NCBI GenBank assembly: GCA_030523765.1
Contig: JAUNHX010000002.1
Location: 91,704-155,703 of the forward strand
DNA: 64,000 nucleotides
Origin: Bacteroidales bacterium
GTDB lineage: Bacteria > Bacteroidota > Bacteroidia > Bacteroidales > P3
Direction: 5' to 3'
Shown: piece after piece, positions 25,618 through 35,092 of the stretch
How positions within the stretch are numbered: position 1 is the stretch's first letter
How the letters are laid out: every line of letters starts with the position of its first letter
Position numbers and translations under genes: made by a program
The notes under the pieces: generated by a model
What the model was told of the DNA's origin: nothing
The model's input: only the letters and a program-made list of their open reading frames with translations
The model's database searches: none

Positions 25618-26464
25618 ACTGTATAGGGTGCTACTAATAGTAGCCGCCATCATAGTACCATTGGTTTGCGGGGGTATCCTCTATGCCCTCGCAACCGATG
25701 CCTACGAAGCTTTCAATCACTTTGGGTTCTTCGAATTCCTGACCTCGACTGATTGGAATTATACCGAAGGAGAGGAGCACTACGGTGCCCTCCCCTTCAT
25801 TACTGGAACACTGATGACCTCGCTCTTAGCACTTATCTTCTGTATTCCCTTCTCACTGCCAGTAGCACTCTTTGTGGGCGAATACTTTAAAGATACCAAA
25901 GTGGCCGCCATCCTTAGCACTGTTACAGACCTCTTAGCTGGTATTCCCTCTATCATTTTCGGACTATGGGGATTCTACACCCTACGCCCCCTCGTAATGG
26001 CTCTCAATATATCGCCCCAAGGATCGGGAGTCCTCACCGCCTCGTTAGTGCTAGCCATTATGATTGTACCTTACGCTGCATCCCTCAGCGCCGAATTTAT
26101 CAAGATGGTGCCCAACGATCTCAAAGAAGGGGCCTATAGCCTTGGCGCAACACGAGCAGAGGTGATTCGCAGGGTGGTATTTCCCGTGGCAGGATCTGGA
26201 ATATTCTCCTCCTATGTGCTTGCCATAGGTCGCGCACTAGGTGAGACCATGACCGTTACGATGCTTATCGGCAATACCAACAACATTCCCCAATCGATCA
26301 CAGCCACAGGCAATTCCATGGCCTCCATCATCGCCAACCAGTTTGGCGAAGCAGGCGATTTGCGACTCTCATCGCTCATAGCCATAGGACTGATACTCTT
26401 CTTAATAACAGCTATTATCAACATGATAGGAAAACTAATGATTAAACGGGCTAGAATTATATAG
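25607..26464 (+). CDS. pstC: Phosphate ABC transporter permease PstC
   Basis: 285 residues with six predicted membrane helices. The EAA-type loop that contacts PstB is KEGAYSLGATRAEVIRRVVFPVAGSGI, and IGRALGETMTV follows. LLAGIPSIIFGLWG is the conserved PstC helix segment. It pairs with PstA to form the inner-membrane channel for high-affinity phosphate import. It overlaps pstS by 11 nt and ends 5 nt before pstA. Confidence 0.94.
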   Translation: MSDKLYRVLLIVAAIIVPLVCGGILYALATDAYEAFNHFGFFEFLTSTDWNYTEGEEHYGALPFITGTLMTSLLALIFCIPFSLPVALFVGEYFKDTKVAAILSTVTDLLAGIPSIIFGLWGFYTLRPLVMALNISPQGSGVLTASLVLAIMIVPYAASLSAEFIKMVPNDLKEGAYSLGATRAEVIRRVVFPVAGSGIFSSYVLAIGRALGETMTVTMLIGNTNNIPQSITATGNSMASIIANQFGEAGDLRLSSLIAIGLILFLITAIINMIGKLMIKRARII

Positions 26465-26469
26465 ATACT

Positions 26470-27333
26470 ATGAAAAACAACACACGAAAACGACTCGTCG
26501 AAAACAAACTCATCTTATGGGTGGTATGCATTTTCTCGGCCCTAACGGCAGTACCTCTTCTACTAATACTGGGCGAAGTGCTGATGCGAGGTTATGACCA
26601 ATTGTCGTGGTCTTTTTTTACTGAGCCCACCCCTAATGCCTATAAGGTTATGAAAGCTGCAGCAGCAGGCGAATCCATACCAGGAGGTATAGCCAATGGT
26701 ATTATCGGCACATTGATTATGCTCAGTATGGCCACTATCCTAGCCATACCTATAGGTATTCTTTGTGGCACCTATCTTGCCGAGAACAGCAAGAACCGCT
26801 TTGCTCGGATTGTCAGCTTTATGACCGACTTATTACAAGGGACACCCTCTGTCATCATCGGCATCATCACCTATATTTGGGTGGTGGTTCCTATGAAGGG
26901 GTATTCTGCCATAGCTGGCAGTATAGCTCTCTTCATTTTGATGCTGCCACTGATTATCCGTTCCACCGAGGAGACTCTTACCATTCTACCCGTCTCGCTC
27001 AAAGAGGCTGGCCTTGCTCTCGGAGGGAATCGCGCACAAGTTATGTTCCGCATACAGTTGCCAGCAGCCTTCGGTGGTATCTTTACTGGTATCCTCCTTG
27101 CCATCTCACGTGTAGTAGGCGAAACAGCGCCACTCATGTTTACCGCCCTCGGTTGCTCAATGATACGTTGGTCTATCAACGAACCCATCTCAGCCGTACC
27201 ACTGCTTATTTGGGAGTTTTTCAACGACCCCAACCTACAAGATTTAGTATGGGGAGCATCTCTCGTCCTTCTCATATTTGTACTAACCCTTAACATTTTA
27301 TCAAAATATATTGCCAAGAAATGGAAACAATAA
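26470..27333 (+). CDS. pstA: Phosphate ABC transporter permease PstA
   Basis: 287 residues with six predicted membrane helices. Conserved PstA features include LLQGTPSVIIGIITYIW, the EAA loop KEAGLALGGNRAQVMFRIQLPAAFGGI and ISRVVGETAPLMFTA. It is the second membrane subunit of the phosphate importer. Its 3' end overlaps pstB by 13 nt, in keeping with a tightly coupled operon. Confidence 0.94.
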   Translation: MKNNTRKRLVENKLILWVVCIFSALTAVPLLLILGEVLMRGYDQLSWSFFTEPTPNAYKVMKAAAAGESIPGGIANGIIGTLIMLSMATILAIPIGILCGTYLAENSKNRFARIVSFMTDLLQGTPSVIIGIITYIWVVVPMKGYSAIAGSIALFILMLPLIIRSTEETLTILPVSLKEAGLALGGNRAQVMFRIQLPAAFGGIFTGILLAISRVVGETAPLMFTALGCSMIRWSINEPISAVPLLIWEFFNDPNLQDLVWGASLVLLIFVLTLNILSKYIAKKWKQ

Positions 27334-28088
27334 AACCGATACTTGAATTCAATAAAACCTGTGTTTCCTACACAAAACAGACGATGGCTGTCAAATACGT
27401 GTCGGCCTCCATCCAGAGGAACACCATCACTGCTATCATGGGGCCTTCAGGATGTGGTAAATCCACGTTACTACGTGCAGTAAACTTGATGCACAACCTC
27501 TACCCTAACATTCACGTAGAGGGTGAAATCCTACTTAACGGAGATAATATCCTTTCCATGGAACCCATCGATGTGCGCCGCAAGGTGGGTATGGTCTTCC
27601 AACGTCCTACCCCTTTCCCAACAATGAGTATCTATGACAACGTATTGGCTGGCTACACCCTCAACGGAATCCACTTGGCCAAGAGCGACAAAGATAGCAT
27701 CGTAGAGCATTGTTTAAAGAGCGTCACCCTATGGGACGAGGTAAAGGATGTTCTCAACAAAAAAGGTACATTCCTATCTGGAGGACAACAGCAGCGCTTG
27801 TGCATTGCTCGTGCGTTGGCCTTGAAACCCGAGATCTTGTTGATGGACGAGCCTACCTCTGCCCTCGATCCAATAGCGACCAAGTACATCGAAGAACTAC
27901 TCTTGACATTACAGAAAGAGGTTACGATCGTTATCGTTACCCATAACATGGGACAAGCCAAACGAATCTCATCTCATTCCATGTTCATGTATTTAGGAGA
28001 ATTGGTTGAATATGGCAATACTGACACCATGTTTTCTTGTCCCTCGGATGATCGTACCAAGGCTTACCTCACTGGAAAAATGGGATAG
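27321..28088 (+). CDS. pstB: Phosphate ABC transporter ATP-binding protein PstB
   Basis: 255 residues. Walker A MGPSGCGKSTLL is near 38-49; the PstB hallmark VFQRPTPFPTMSIYDNV follows the Q-loop; the ABC signature LSGGQQQRLCIARAL and Walker B ILLMDEPTSALDP are intact, as is the switch His in VTHNMGQAKR. It powers phosphate import. It is the last gene of the operon: no phoU follows, and the next gene is convergent. An imperfect stem-loop at 28091-28143 lies between the two stops. Confidence 0.96.
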   Translation: METIKPILEFNKTCVSYTKQTMAVKYVSASIQRNTITAIMGPSGCGKSTLLRAVNLMHNLYPNIHVEGEILLNGDNILSMEPIDVRRKVGMVFQRPTPFPTMSIYDNVLAGYTLNGIHLAKSDKDSIVEHCLKSVTLWDEVKDVLNKKGTFLSGGQQQRLCIARALALKPEILLMDEPTSALDPIATKYIEELLLTLQKEVTIVIVTHNMGQAKRISSHSMFMYLGELVEYGNTDTMFSCPSDDRTKAYLTGKMG

Positions 28089-28090
28089 TA

Positions 28091-28143
28091 CATCAATGGT
28101 GGTATTGCCATTCATCACGCTGTTGTTGAAGGCAATATTGATG
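28091..28143. other. Imperfect stem-loop between convergent pstB and the C40 peptidase gene
   Basis: CATCAAT and ATTGCC on the left pair with GGCAAT and ATTGATG on the right, with a six-base bulge and a loop of about 20 nt. There is no T-tract, so its role as a terminator is doubtful. Confidence 0.35.
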
Positions 28144-28234
28144 GGACTAGTAGGAATAAAAACAACAATAGACATAGTGGATGTCTCTGTATGCGACAGC
28201 CCTAAGTTGTTTCTTACCTACATATTGATATGAA

Positions 28235-28984
28235 TTAAGGTCGACGAATAGAACAGAGTTGGTGGGTATAGCGGCCTTCGTCAAAATTGAAAATACCAGT
28301 AGCATCGACCTTGTCGATACGCACCTGCCCAGAGGCATGGATGATACCTCTATTATCGAGCGCTATGCCTACATGAACCACTTTTCCTTGGGGGTTAGAG
28401 AAGAAGAGCAAATCGCCCGTTTGAACATCTTTTATAGAATCAATTGCCTCTCCTACCTGCTCTTGCTGGTAGGCATCGCGAGGGAGCCAAAGACCCTGGG
28501 TACGGAATACCATTTGTACAAAGCCAGAACAGTCGATGCCCATCAGCGTTTTCCCTCCCCACAGATAAGGGGCTCCAAGCAGCTGACGAGCGGTATCGAC
28601 AACATTATTGAGGACAGTGGGGTGATAGCCCTGCAAGATGAATGCGCCCAATTGACAGGAGGCGGAGGGGATACGACTACCCATAGGGATGGTAAGCGAG
28701 CGGGTGCTTTCGTGACTGACAAGGCTGATAAGGGCGGTAGGGGTTCCTACCACAGCATCCCAAGATTCAACACTAAGCATCTGTTGGGTATCGAGCGGGA
28801 CGATCTGTTTGTTGTCTACCCAACCCTCATATCCATCAGCCAGGGTACGCACCTTCGACCACTGAGGAGTTTGCTGTACCACTTCTAGCAAATCGCCAAA
28901 AAGCAGTTGGTTGACCATCTCGGAACGGTCAGAATCGACGGCACGCATTGGAACGCAAGGAAGGAGGATGGTGGCAGGTTTCAT
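28235..28984 (-). CDS. NlpC/P60 (C40) family cysteine peptidase with SH3-like N-terminal region
   Basis: 249 residues from the ATG at 28984. An upstream TTG at 29044, directly against the previous stop, would add 20 residues without resembling a signal peptide, so the ATG was preferred. SH3-like segments occupy about 10-110 (SEMVNQLLFGDLLEVV, YEGWVDNKQIV). The C40 domain has the nucleophile in GIDCSGFVQMVF, the His in GKVVHVGIAL and a later IIHASGQVRID. The family cleaves peptidoglycan stem peptides, often gamma-D-Glu bonds. No secretion signal is evident; an intracellular recycling role is possible. It is probably co-transcribed with the DUF4294 gene. Confidence 0.87.
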   Translation of the reverse strand: MKPATILLPCVPMRAVDSDRSEMVNQLLFGDLLEVVQQTPQWSKVRTLADGYEGWVDNKQIVPLDTQQMLSVESWDAVVGTPTALISLVSHESTRSLTIPMGSRIPSASCQLGAFILQGYHPTVLNNVVDTARQLLGAPYLWGGKTLMGIDCSGFVQMVFRTQGLWLPRDAYQQEQVGEAIDSIKDVQTGDLLFFSNPQGKVVHVGIALDNRGIIHASGQVRIDKVDATGIFNFDEGRYTHQLCSIRRP

Positions 28985-29044
28985 GGGTATGGAAGGGATT
29001 AATGTGGATACAATGGGGATAGAGAAAGGCTGAGGATAGCTCAA

Positions 29045-29641
29045 TTAGAGTCGCCCATTCTCTACCATGATACAGATGCGATTGATAAGATCATCTTGTT
29101 TGCTATGTCTCGGATCGAAGCCCGATTTCAGGTTGTAACCGAAAAGGCGAGCAAAGGTTTGATAGAAACCTGCACGCAGTTTTCCCCTCAGCTCGTTGAC
29201 AATGGTATATGAAGTCTTTCCCGTTTCACGATCTATCAGTTTCAGCAGCACCATACCTTGTGAGATAGTGCACTTCTTCAGCTCGTCGGTGTAACGATCC
29301 AGCATCTCTTTCTCCTTAGCCTTAATAATCTCTTTCTGTTTCTTTTTAGGCAGATTGGCTAACTGAGCCTCCAGGGCATCGAGTTCACGTTTACCCATCT
29401 GAGCGTAGGGGAGCATTTTCTTGATATTACGAATCAACTTTTGATTCTTCCTAATCTCCTGAGGGGTTAATAAGCTGGTATAGGGCGAAACCTTTACCTC
29501 ACGCAGATTACCCAGCAAGATGGTATCGCCATCCTCTACATATGCCGCCGAGACGATGATATGTCGTTGAGCACGTAAAGGGGCAACAGCCATAAGAGAG
29601 GCTAAAAGGAACAATATGGTGAGTTTTATGGATTTCCTCAT
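29045..29641 (-). CDS. DUF4294 domain-containing secreted protein
   Basis: 198 residues. A signal peptide ends after PLRAQ near residue 25. The body opens with EDGDTILLGNLREVKV and has a Lys/Glu-rich helical stretch (about 100-130: LPKKKQKEIIKAKEKEML) followed by the conserved FYQTFARLFGYNLKSGFDP, typical of the Bacteroidota-specific DUF4294 family. No activity is known for the family; location is probably periplasmic. It lies upstream of the C40 peptidase with about 60 nt between likely start sites. Confidence 0.85.
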   Translation of the reverse strand: MRKSIKLTILFLLASLMAVAPLRAQRHIIVSAAYVEDGDTILLGNLREVKVSPYTSLLTPQEIRKNQKLIRNIKKMLPYAQMGKRELDALEAQLANLPKKKQKEIIKAKEKEMLDRYTDELKKCTISQGMVLLKLIDRETGKTSYTIVNELRGKLRAGFYQTFARLFGYNLKSGFDPRHSKQDDLINRICIMVENGRL

Positions 29642-29716
29642 GATTAACGATGTTGAAATAGTTCAGTAAAGATAACTCAAAAATTGCTTTTTTGGTATGT
29701 GTTGAGATAAAATTCA

Positions 29717-29746
29717 TTGCCAAAAAGAAAAAAAAACGTACCTTTG
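29717..29746 (+). promoter_or_regulatory. Promoter of the PlsC-like gene
   Basis: TTG (29717-29719), 19 nt, TACCTTTG (29739-29746): a near-ideal phylum promoter. The leader to the ATG at 29829 is about 75 nt. Confidence 0.75.
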
Positions 29747-29828
29747 CAACTTGTTCAACGATGGCTAGAAAGAGAATAACTATTGTCTTTCAGCTCACTA
29801 TCATTTATCAAAACAAAGAATAATCACT

Positions 29829-31211
29829 ATGGGAAAGGCCATTCAGGATTTCAACTTCTTTTATTGGGCATTGCGCCCACTGGTAGCCTATGGTGCCTGC
29901 TGCCACTATCATCGGGTAGTGATAAAAGGCAAAGAGAATCTATTGCACGATCAGGGCTATATCTTAGCCCCCAATCATCAGCAAGGATTAATGGAACCTA
30001 TGGCCGTGTTGATGATAGCCAAGAAGGCACCCGTGTTCTTAGCTCGCGCCGATATTTTCAAACAGCCAGCGGTAGCTGCCGCACTCACCTTCCTCAAAAT
30101 CTTGCCCGTATACCGCATTCGTGATGGCAAAGAGAGTCTTTCAAAAAATGCCGAGATTTTTGAGAAGTCGAAACAGGTAATCCTTGACAACCACCCCCTA
30201 TGTCTGATGGCCGAGGGACGTCACAACAACCGGCACCAGTTGCTGCCTTTGGTGAAAGGAATGTTTCGCATTGCGGGTGATACCCAAAAGAGCCTAGGAG
30301 ACAAACCACTGTATATCATTCCTTGTGGTGTCGATTTCGATGACTACGAGCGCCCCTACCATAATCTCACTGTAGAGATTGGGAAACCCATCCCTGTACA
30401 GCAGTTCATGGACACCTATCGTGAAAACGAGCCCTTGGCACTGAACCAGATGCGCGACACATTAGCTCCTCAGATGATGCACTTGATGCACGACATCCGC
30501 AGTAAGGAATACTACGAGGAAGCACAGACCCTCTGTTTGACTATGAACGGAGCTGTTCGCAAAGAAGAGGGACTCTGCAACAACAGTTGGAACCGCTTCC
30601 AGACTCGCAAAACCATTGCCCATCGTTTCGATGCCATGGAGGCTGAAGGGGGCGAGCAATTCAACCAACTGATTGAAAACACACGAGAGTATATGCGAGA
30701 ATGCCAACAGGCAGGTGTCCGTCCTGAAGTAGAGGCTACCCGCTGGAATCCTGCACTACTGCTTCTTAGCACGCTGCTCGTAATAGCCTTCCTGACAGGA
30801 TGTGTAGTTTGGCAACCCATGCGCTGGGCTGTACTCTTCTGCATAGCATGCTATCCCATACCCTTCTTGCCCACCCATCTGCTTATCAACAAAATGGTGG
30901 CTGACACTCAGTTTCATAGTTCGTTCAATTTCGGAGTACGATTCTTCTTGTCAATCTTTTATGTGATAGCATTCAGTATTGTCATGGGATGTACTGCTGG
31001 CGGTTTCTGGGGTAGACAACTAACTGGTATTGGTGGCTTCTGGTGGTGGCTTGTCGCATTCGATCTTCCCTTCATTATCGCCTACATCAATGGCCCAATC
31101 CACACATGGTTACGCAGAATATGCGAGAACTGGCATCTCCTCTTCAAGAGTGGATCGTTGAAAAAAGCACGAAAGACAAGGGAGTTGTTGCACTCGTTAA
31201 TCAAGAAATAA
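29829..31211 (+). CDS. 1-acyl-sn-glycerol-3-phosphate acyltransferase family (PlsC-like) membrane protein
   Basis: 460 residues. The acyltransferase domain spans about 30-220, with the catalytic block APNHQQGLMEP (an HxxxxxE form of the usual HxxxxD), FLARADIFKQP and LMAEGRHN. The C-terminal third has two or three membrane helices (about 315-345, 358-395) and a basic tail. Such enzymes acylate lysophosphatidate or related lipids at the inner membrane. The altered spacing of the His-acid motif is common in the family's distant members and leaves substrate open. It is a single-gene unit with its own promoter and a strong terminator. Confidence 0.82.
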   Translation: MGKAIQDFNFFYWALRPLVAYGACCHYHRVVIKGKENLLHDQGYILAPNHQQGLMEPMAVLMIAKKAPVFLARADIFKQPAVAAALTFLKILPVYRIRDGKESLSKNAEIFEKSKQVILDNHPLCLMAEGRHNNRHQLLPLVKGMFRIAGDTQKSLGDKPLYIIPCGVDFDDYERPYHNLTVEIGKPIPVQQFMDTYRENEPLALNQMRDTLAPQMMHLMHDIRSKEYYEEAQTLCLTMNGAVRKEEGLCNNSWNRFQTRKTIAHRFDAMEAEGGEQFNQLIENTREYMRECQQAGVRPEVEATRWNPALLLLSTLLVIAFLTGCVVWQPMRWAVLFCIACYPIPFLPTHLLINKMVADTQFHSSFNFGVRFFLSIFYVIAFSIVMGCTAGGFWGRQLTGIGGFWWWLVAFDLPFIIAYINGPIHTWLRRICENWHLLFKSGSLKKARKTRELLHSLIKK

Positions 31212-31265
31212 GTCGATTGATATATCGAATGCCTGGGGGAGATTCTCCCCTCTATTTATAACAAA

Positions 31266-31314
31266 AACCTCGTTTCACACTGCTATCGCAGTTCTGTAAC
31301 GAGGTTTCTTTTTT
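31266..31314 (+). terminator. Intrinsic terminator after the PlsC-like gene
   Basis: AACCTCGTT (31266-31274) pairs with AACGAGGTT (31298-31306); an inner ACTGC/GCAGT hairpin extends it. TTTCTTTTTT follows directly. Confidence 0.85.
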
Positions 31315-31368
31315 ATCAAGAATTAGTTATCTAGGATTTCTTCTGTCGTGTCTCAAAGCAAAGTATTA

Positions 31369-32043
31369 CTATCTTATATCACTCCAGTCGATAGGCTCTT
31401 GACCTTGCTGCTGTAACAGTTGATTGCACTGAGAGAAATGCTTGCATCCGAAAAAGCCACGATAAGCCGAAAGAGGCGAGGGATGAGGTGCCGTAAGGAC
31501 ATGATGACGACTGCGATCAATCAATGCCGATTTCTGTATAGCATAACTACCCCAAAGGAGAAAGACGATGCCGCTGCGTTTTTCGGAGAGGGCATGGATA
31601 GCAGCATCGGTGAATGTTTCCCAGCCCTTGCGTTGGTGCGATCCTGCTTGGTGAGCCCTAACGGTAAGGGTTGCATTGAGTAGCAACACACCCTGTTCGG
31701 CCCATCCACTGAGATCGCCATGGGTGGTAGGGATATTTAATCCCATATCACTATTGATCTCCTTTATGATATTCACCAAGGAGGGAGGTACTGCAATGCC
31801 ATTGGGAACAGAGAAGCAGAGACCCTGCGCCTGACCTGGTTCATGGTAGGGATCTTGTCCGAGGATGACCACTTTCACCTTGTCGAACGGAGTGCTGTCA
31901 AAAGCACGGAAGATATTACCCCCTTGCGGATAGCAGGTATATTGAGCCCGTTCGGCCACAAGGAAACTCTTCAGTTGGGCGAAATAGGGGGCATCGAACT
32001 GCGGTTGCAGTACCGAAAGCCATGAGGGATCAATCTTTACCAT
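31369..32043 (-). CDS. ung: Uracil-DNA glycosylase
   Basis: 224 residues, normal for family 1 UDG. The water-activating loop VVILGQDPYHEPGQAQGLCFSVP is near 60-82, and the Leu-intercalation loop HPSPLSAYRGFFGC near 185. It removes uracil from DNA to start base excision repair. It lies 46 nt after the MBL hydrolase gene, in a lysS-MBL-ung order, and ends facing the terminator of the PlsC-like gene. Confidence 0.97.
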   Translation of the reverse strand: MVKIDPSWLSVLQPQFDAPYFAQLKSFLVAERAQYTCYPQGGNIFRAFDSTPFDKVKVVILGQDPYHEPGQAQGLCFSVPNGIAVPPSLVNIIKEINSDMGLNIPTTHGDLSGWAEQGVLLLNATLTVRAHQAGSHQRKGWETFTDAAIHALSEKRSGIVFLLWGSYAIQKSALIDRSRHHVLTAPHPSPLSAYRGFFGCKHFSQCNQLLQQQGQEPIDWSDIR

Positions 32044-32089
32044 GATGAACTGCTATTTTACGAGGGTAGTATAAAAGGGGAGAAGACAA

Positions 32090-32731
32090 CTAGAGGAAGG
32101 GGTTCATATTCACCTCTTCAGCAATCGATGAACAGTCACCATGTCCAGGCAGAACCATAAAATCGCCATCGAGAGTGAGGAGACGCTGGTGGATCTTATC
32201 GAGAAGCAGTGAAAGATCGCCACCCGGCAAGTCGGTACGCCCGATGCTCATCCGGAATAGCGCATCGCCTGTAATAACCATCTGTTCGGCATGTAGAACA
32301 TAAGCCATACTTCCAGGACAATGGCCTGGCACATAACGGCATTCGATTTCACCATTGCCCAACTGCAACTTATCGCCATCCTCAACAAGATGGGTATCGA
32401 GATCGTCCATCCGATCCACATCGAAACCCAACACAGAACCATAACCCCCAGCAGTACGCAGCAAAGCGATGCTATCTCGATGGGTAGTAACTGCCAGTTG
32501 ATATTTCGTAGCCACATAACGCAATCCGCAGATATGGTCGGTATGAGCATGGGTAAGAAGTAGCAGCGTAGGGGTGAGCTGTTGCGAGAGTATGAAACGA
32601 TCTAACAGATGCTCCTCCGAGGAGGTCTCGCAAGCGGGATCGACGATAGCGCACTGCTTGGAGACCTCATCCCAGACGATATAGCAGTTGGTTTGAAAAT
32701 GGTTGAAGGCGAATTGCTTTACTTGGAACAT
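32090..32731 (-). CDS. MBL-fold metallo-hydrolase (glyoxalase II-like)
   Basis: 213 residues. The metal-binding motif THAHTDHICG is near residues 59-68; further ligands are in YVPGHCPGSMAYVL, VITGDALF and LPGHGD. This is the small single-domain MBL type related to hydroxyacylglutathione hydrolase. Bacteroidales generally lack glutathione, so the natural thioester substrate is uncertain. The gene starts 24 nt after lysS. Confidence 0.9.
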   Translation of the reverse strand: MFQVKQFAFNHFQTNCYIVWDEVSKQCAIVDPACETSSEEHLLDRFILSQQLTPTLLLLTHAHTDHICGLRYVATKYQLAVTTHRDSIALLRTAGGYGSVLGFDVDRMDDLDTHLVEDGDKLQLGNGEIECRYVPGHCPGSMAYVLHAEQMVITGDALFRMSIGRTDLPGGDLSLLLDKIHQRLLTLDGDFMVLPGHGDCSSIAEEVNMNPFL

Positions 32732-32755
32732 GAGCGTGAGAGGTGTGTCTTATGA

Positions 32756-34474
32756 TTATTCAGAGATCCACTGCTCGACAGCCTCTTTCTGAACAGGGGC
32801 GATATCGAGTTTATTCTTTTTACGAAGACCGTTAAGGTCATTGTATAGTTTGTTGGGGTTAGCCTCATGTAGTTGAGCCAAGGTGTTGATACCAGCCTTA
32901 CGGAGCATAGGCACCCACTCGGCAGCCACACCATGAGCCACGAACTCTTCATCGGTGGTTATGGTAGGTTTCTTTTCAGGACGCATCTGAGGGAAGAAAA
33001 GAACATCCTGGATGCTCTCTTGGTCGGTCATCATCATTACCAAACGATCAATCCCTATACCCATACCCGAGGTAGGAGGCATGCCGTATTCCAAGGCACG
33101 GACAAAGTCCATATCGATAAACATAGCCTCGTCGTCACCCTTCTCGCTCAATCGGAGCTGCTCTTGGAAGCGACCCAATTGGTCGATAGGATCGTTAAGC
33201 TCGCTATAGGCATTCGCTAACTCTTTTCCATTGACGAAGAGTTCAAAACGTTCGGTCAGTTCAGGATTATCGCGATGGCGTTTGCAGAGGGGCGACATCT
33301 CGATAGGATAATCGGTAACGAAAGTAGGCTGGATAAGGAGATGCTCGCACTTCTCACCAAAGATAGCATCAATCAACTTACCCTTACCCATCGTTTCATC
33401 GGTCTCCACATTCAGGGCCTTGCAAGTATCACGTAGTTGTTCCTCGTTCATGCCACTCACATCGTAACCAGTCTGTTCCTTAATCAGTTCACACATAGGC
33501 ACTCTACGGAAGGGACCACCAAAGTCGATCTCGTTGCCCCAAACCTTCAGTTTTGTGGTGCCATGCAGTGCCATGGCAACGCGGCCAAGCATCGTCTCCA
33601 CAAACGTCATCATCCAATTGTAGTCTTTATAAGCCACATATATTTCCATGCAGGTAAACTCGGGATTGTGGGTGCGATCCATACCCTCATTGCGGAAGTT
33701 GCGACTAAACTCATAGACACCAGGATAGCCACCCACAATGAGACGTTTCAGATAGAGCTCGTCAGCAATACGGAGGTAGAGGTCTATATCGAGGCTGTTG
33801 TGGTGAGTGATGAAAGGACGGGCAGCAGCACCGCCAGGAATACTTTGCAGCACAGGAGTCTCAACCTCAAGATAGCCTTGCTCGTTGAAGAAATCGCGCA
33901 TGGTGTTGATAATCTTGGCACGCTGCACAAAGGTCTCGCGAACTTGGGGATTCACTATAAGATCTACATAACGCATGCGATAGCGCTGTTCGGTGTCAGT
34001 AAAAGCATCGTAAACCACACCATCTTTCTCTTTCACGATAGGTAGAGGGCGCAGACTCTTGCTGAGCACTGTAAGACTCTTCACATGAATGCTTGTTTCA
34101 CCCATCTGTGTAACGAACACGTACCCTGTAACGCCTACAATATCACCGATATCCAGAAGTCGTTTCCATACCGTGTTGTACATTGTCTTATCCTCATCGG
34201 GGCAAATCTCGTCACGTTTCACATAGATCTGAATACGGCCAAAACTGTCTTGCAGCTCGGCAAAGGAAGCAGCACCCATGATACGACGGCTCATGATACG
34301 GCCAGCAATGCTTACCTCTTGGAACAGGCTTTGGTCTTTAGGAAACTGCTCCAGAATATCGCTACTAGTGGCATTAACCTCGTAGAGGTTGGCAGGATAG
34401 GGATTGATGCCCAATTTCTTGAGTTCGTTCAGCGAATTGCGCCGAATTTGTTCTTGTTCGCTTAATTCCAACAT
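32756..34474 (-). CDS. lysS: Lysine--tRNA ligase, class II
   Basis: 572 residues. The N-terminal anticodon-binding OB-fold (about 55-165) starts with [14 protein letters not shown]. Class II motif 2 is [15 protein letters not shown] and motif 3 is [15 protein letters not shown]-terminal extension of about 70 residues past motif 3 ([20 protein letters not shown]) resembles a helix-hairpin segment and is commonly seen in Bacteroidales LysS. It charges tRNA-Lys in the cytoplasm. The gene leads a lysS-MBL-ung group and has a TACCTTTG box at 34546-34553. Confidence 0.97.
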   Translation of the reverse strand: MLELSEQEQIRRNSLNELKKLGINPYPANLYEVNATSSDILEQFPKDQSLFQEVSIAGRIMSRRIMGAASFAELQDSFGRIQIYVKRDEICPDEDKTMYNTVWKRLLDIGDIVGVTGYVFVTQMGETSIHVKSLTVLSKSLRPLPIVKEKDGVVYDAFTDTEQRYRMRYVDLIVNPQVRETFVQRAKIINTMRDFFNEQGYLEVETPVLQSIPGGAAARPFITHHNSLDIDLYLRIADELYLKRLIVGGYPGVYEFSRNFRNEGMDRTHNPEFTCMEIYVAYKDYNWMMTFVETMLGRVAMALHGTTKLKVWGNEIDFGGPFRRVPMCELIKEQTGYDVSGMNEEQLRDTCKALNVETDETMGKGKLIDAIFGEKCEHLLIQPTFVTDYPIEMSPLCKRHRDNPELTERFELFVNGKELANAYSELNDPIDQLGRFQEQLRLSEKGDDEAMFIDMDFVRALEYGMPPTSGMGIGIDRLVMMMTDQESIQDVLFFPQMRPEKKPTITTDEEFVAHGVAAEWVPMLRKAGINTLAQLHEANPNKLYNDLNGLRKKNKLDIAPVQKEAVEQWISE

Positions 34475-34545
34475 GGTATATTACGATTTGATTTACAATT
34501 CATTAATAACATATAAAGGCAAAAAAAGGGTCTTTTTTGCCACTA

Positions 34546-34553
34546 CAAAGGTA
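34546..34553 (-). promoter_or_regulatory. -7 promoter element for lysS
   Basis: TACCTTTG on the minus strand, about 70 nt before the lysS ATG. No good TTTG at the -33 position. Confidence 0.55.
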
Positions 34554-34976
34554 CAACTTTTTTATAAAAGGTAAGTATTGATGGAAGAAAAGTGTCGCTC
34601 TATGCAACTTGTACCTCGAAAGTTGGATATTACATTCTGATATTCTTGTTATACAATTTCGTATGTCTTAGGATGTATGATATGGGTGCATCGCCTTTTT
34701 ATTCCCCCCTCATAAATGGCTTGTTGCTACCTATTACCCTTACTTCACCCTTACTCATGAGTATGGCTAGAGTAAGGGTAATGCGAGGGTATAGTAAGGG
34801 TGATACGAGGGAACGGTGTGAAAAGAGAGTGTGATTTGCTGATTTAGGTTGTCACTTCTGTGCTCTTCGACTGAATTGAATTGACAGGTTACTAATTATC
34901 GACTATCTTTTGTTGTCAGTCGCCCTCTGATACGACTGAAAACGGTTTACTCTGTATGATGCCTTTCGAGAGGCAT
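34554..34976. other. Gene-free stretch with 11-nt-spaced and inverted repeats
   Basis: No coding frame is convincing between the lysS promoter and the tRNA terminator. It holds the repeat cluster at 34733-34812 and an ATGCCT/AGGCAT inverted repeat at 34959-34976 beside the tRNA terminator. Confidence 0.6.
34733..34812. repeat. 11/22-nt imperfect repeats with a nested inverted repeat
   Basis: ATTACCCTTACT (34733-34744) is the exact reverse complement of AGTAAGGGTAAT (34771-34782), and a palindrome TACTCATGAGTA lies at the centre. To the right, AGTAAGGGTAATGCGAGGGT is repeated with few changes 22 nt later, and half-units recur every 11 nt. Confidence 0.75.
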
Positions 34977-35006
34977 AAAAAAAAGCAGGAGACCGAAGTC
35001 TCCTGC
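34977..35006 (-). terminator. Intrinsic terminator of the tRNA-Val pair
   Basis: GCAGGAGAC pairs with GTCTCCTGC around a TTCG loop (34985-35006), followed on the minus strand by eight T residues. Textbook structure. Confidence 0.93.
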
Positions 35007-35007
35007 G

Positions 35008-35085
35008 TGGTGGGAACAAATGGATTCGAACCATTGACCCTCTGCTTGTAAGGCAGATGCTCTGAACCAACTGAGCTATGCTCCC
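35008..35085 (-). tRNA. tRNA-Val (anticodon UAC), distal copy
   Basis: Acceptor GGGAGCA pairs with TGTTCCC; encoded CCA is present (35008-35010) and position 73 is A. The anticodon stem TCTGC/GCAGA encloses CTTACAA, giving UAC (Val, GUA and wobble). The T-arm contains GGTTCGAATCC. It lies 7 nt after the other tRNA-Val in one transcript. Confidence 0.95.
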
Positions 35086-35092
35086 TTAAGTT

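Noticed and set aside
28097..28233. Short hydrophobic frame after pstB, considered as a phoU remnant or small membrane protein
   Set aside because: It has no PhoU similarity, and the sequence is better explained by an imperfect stem-loop between convergent genes.
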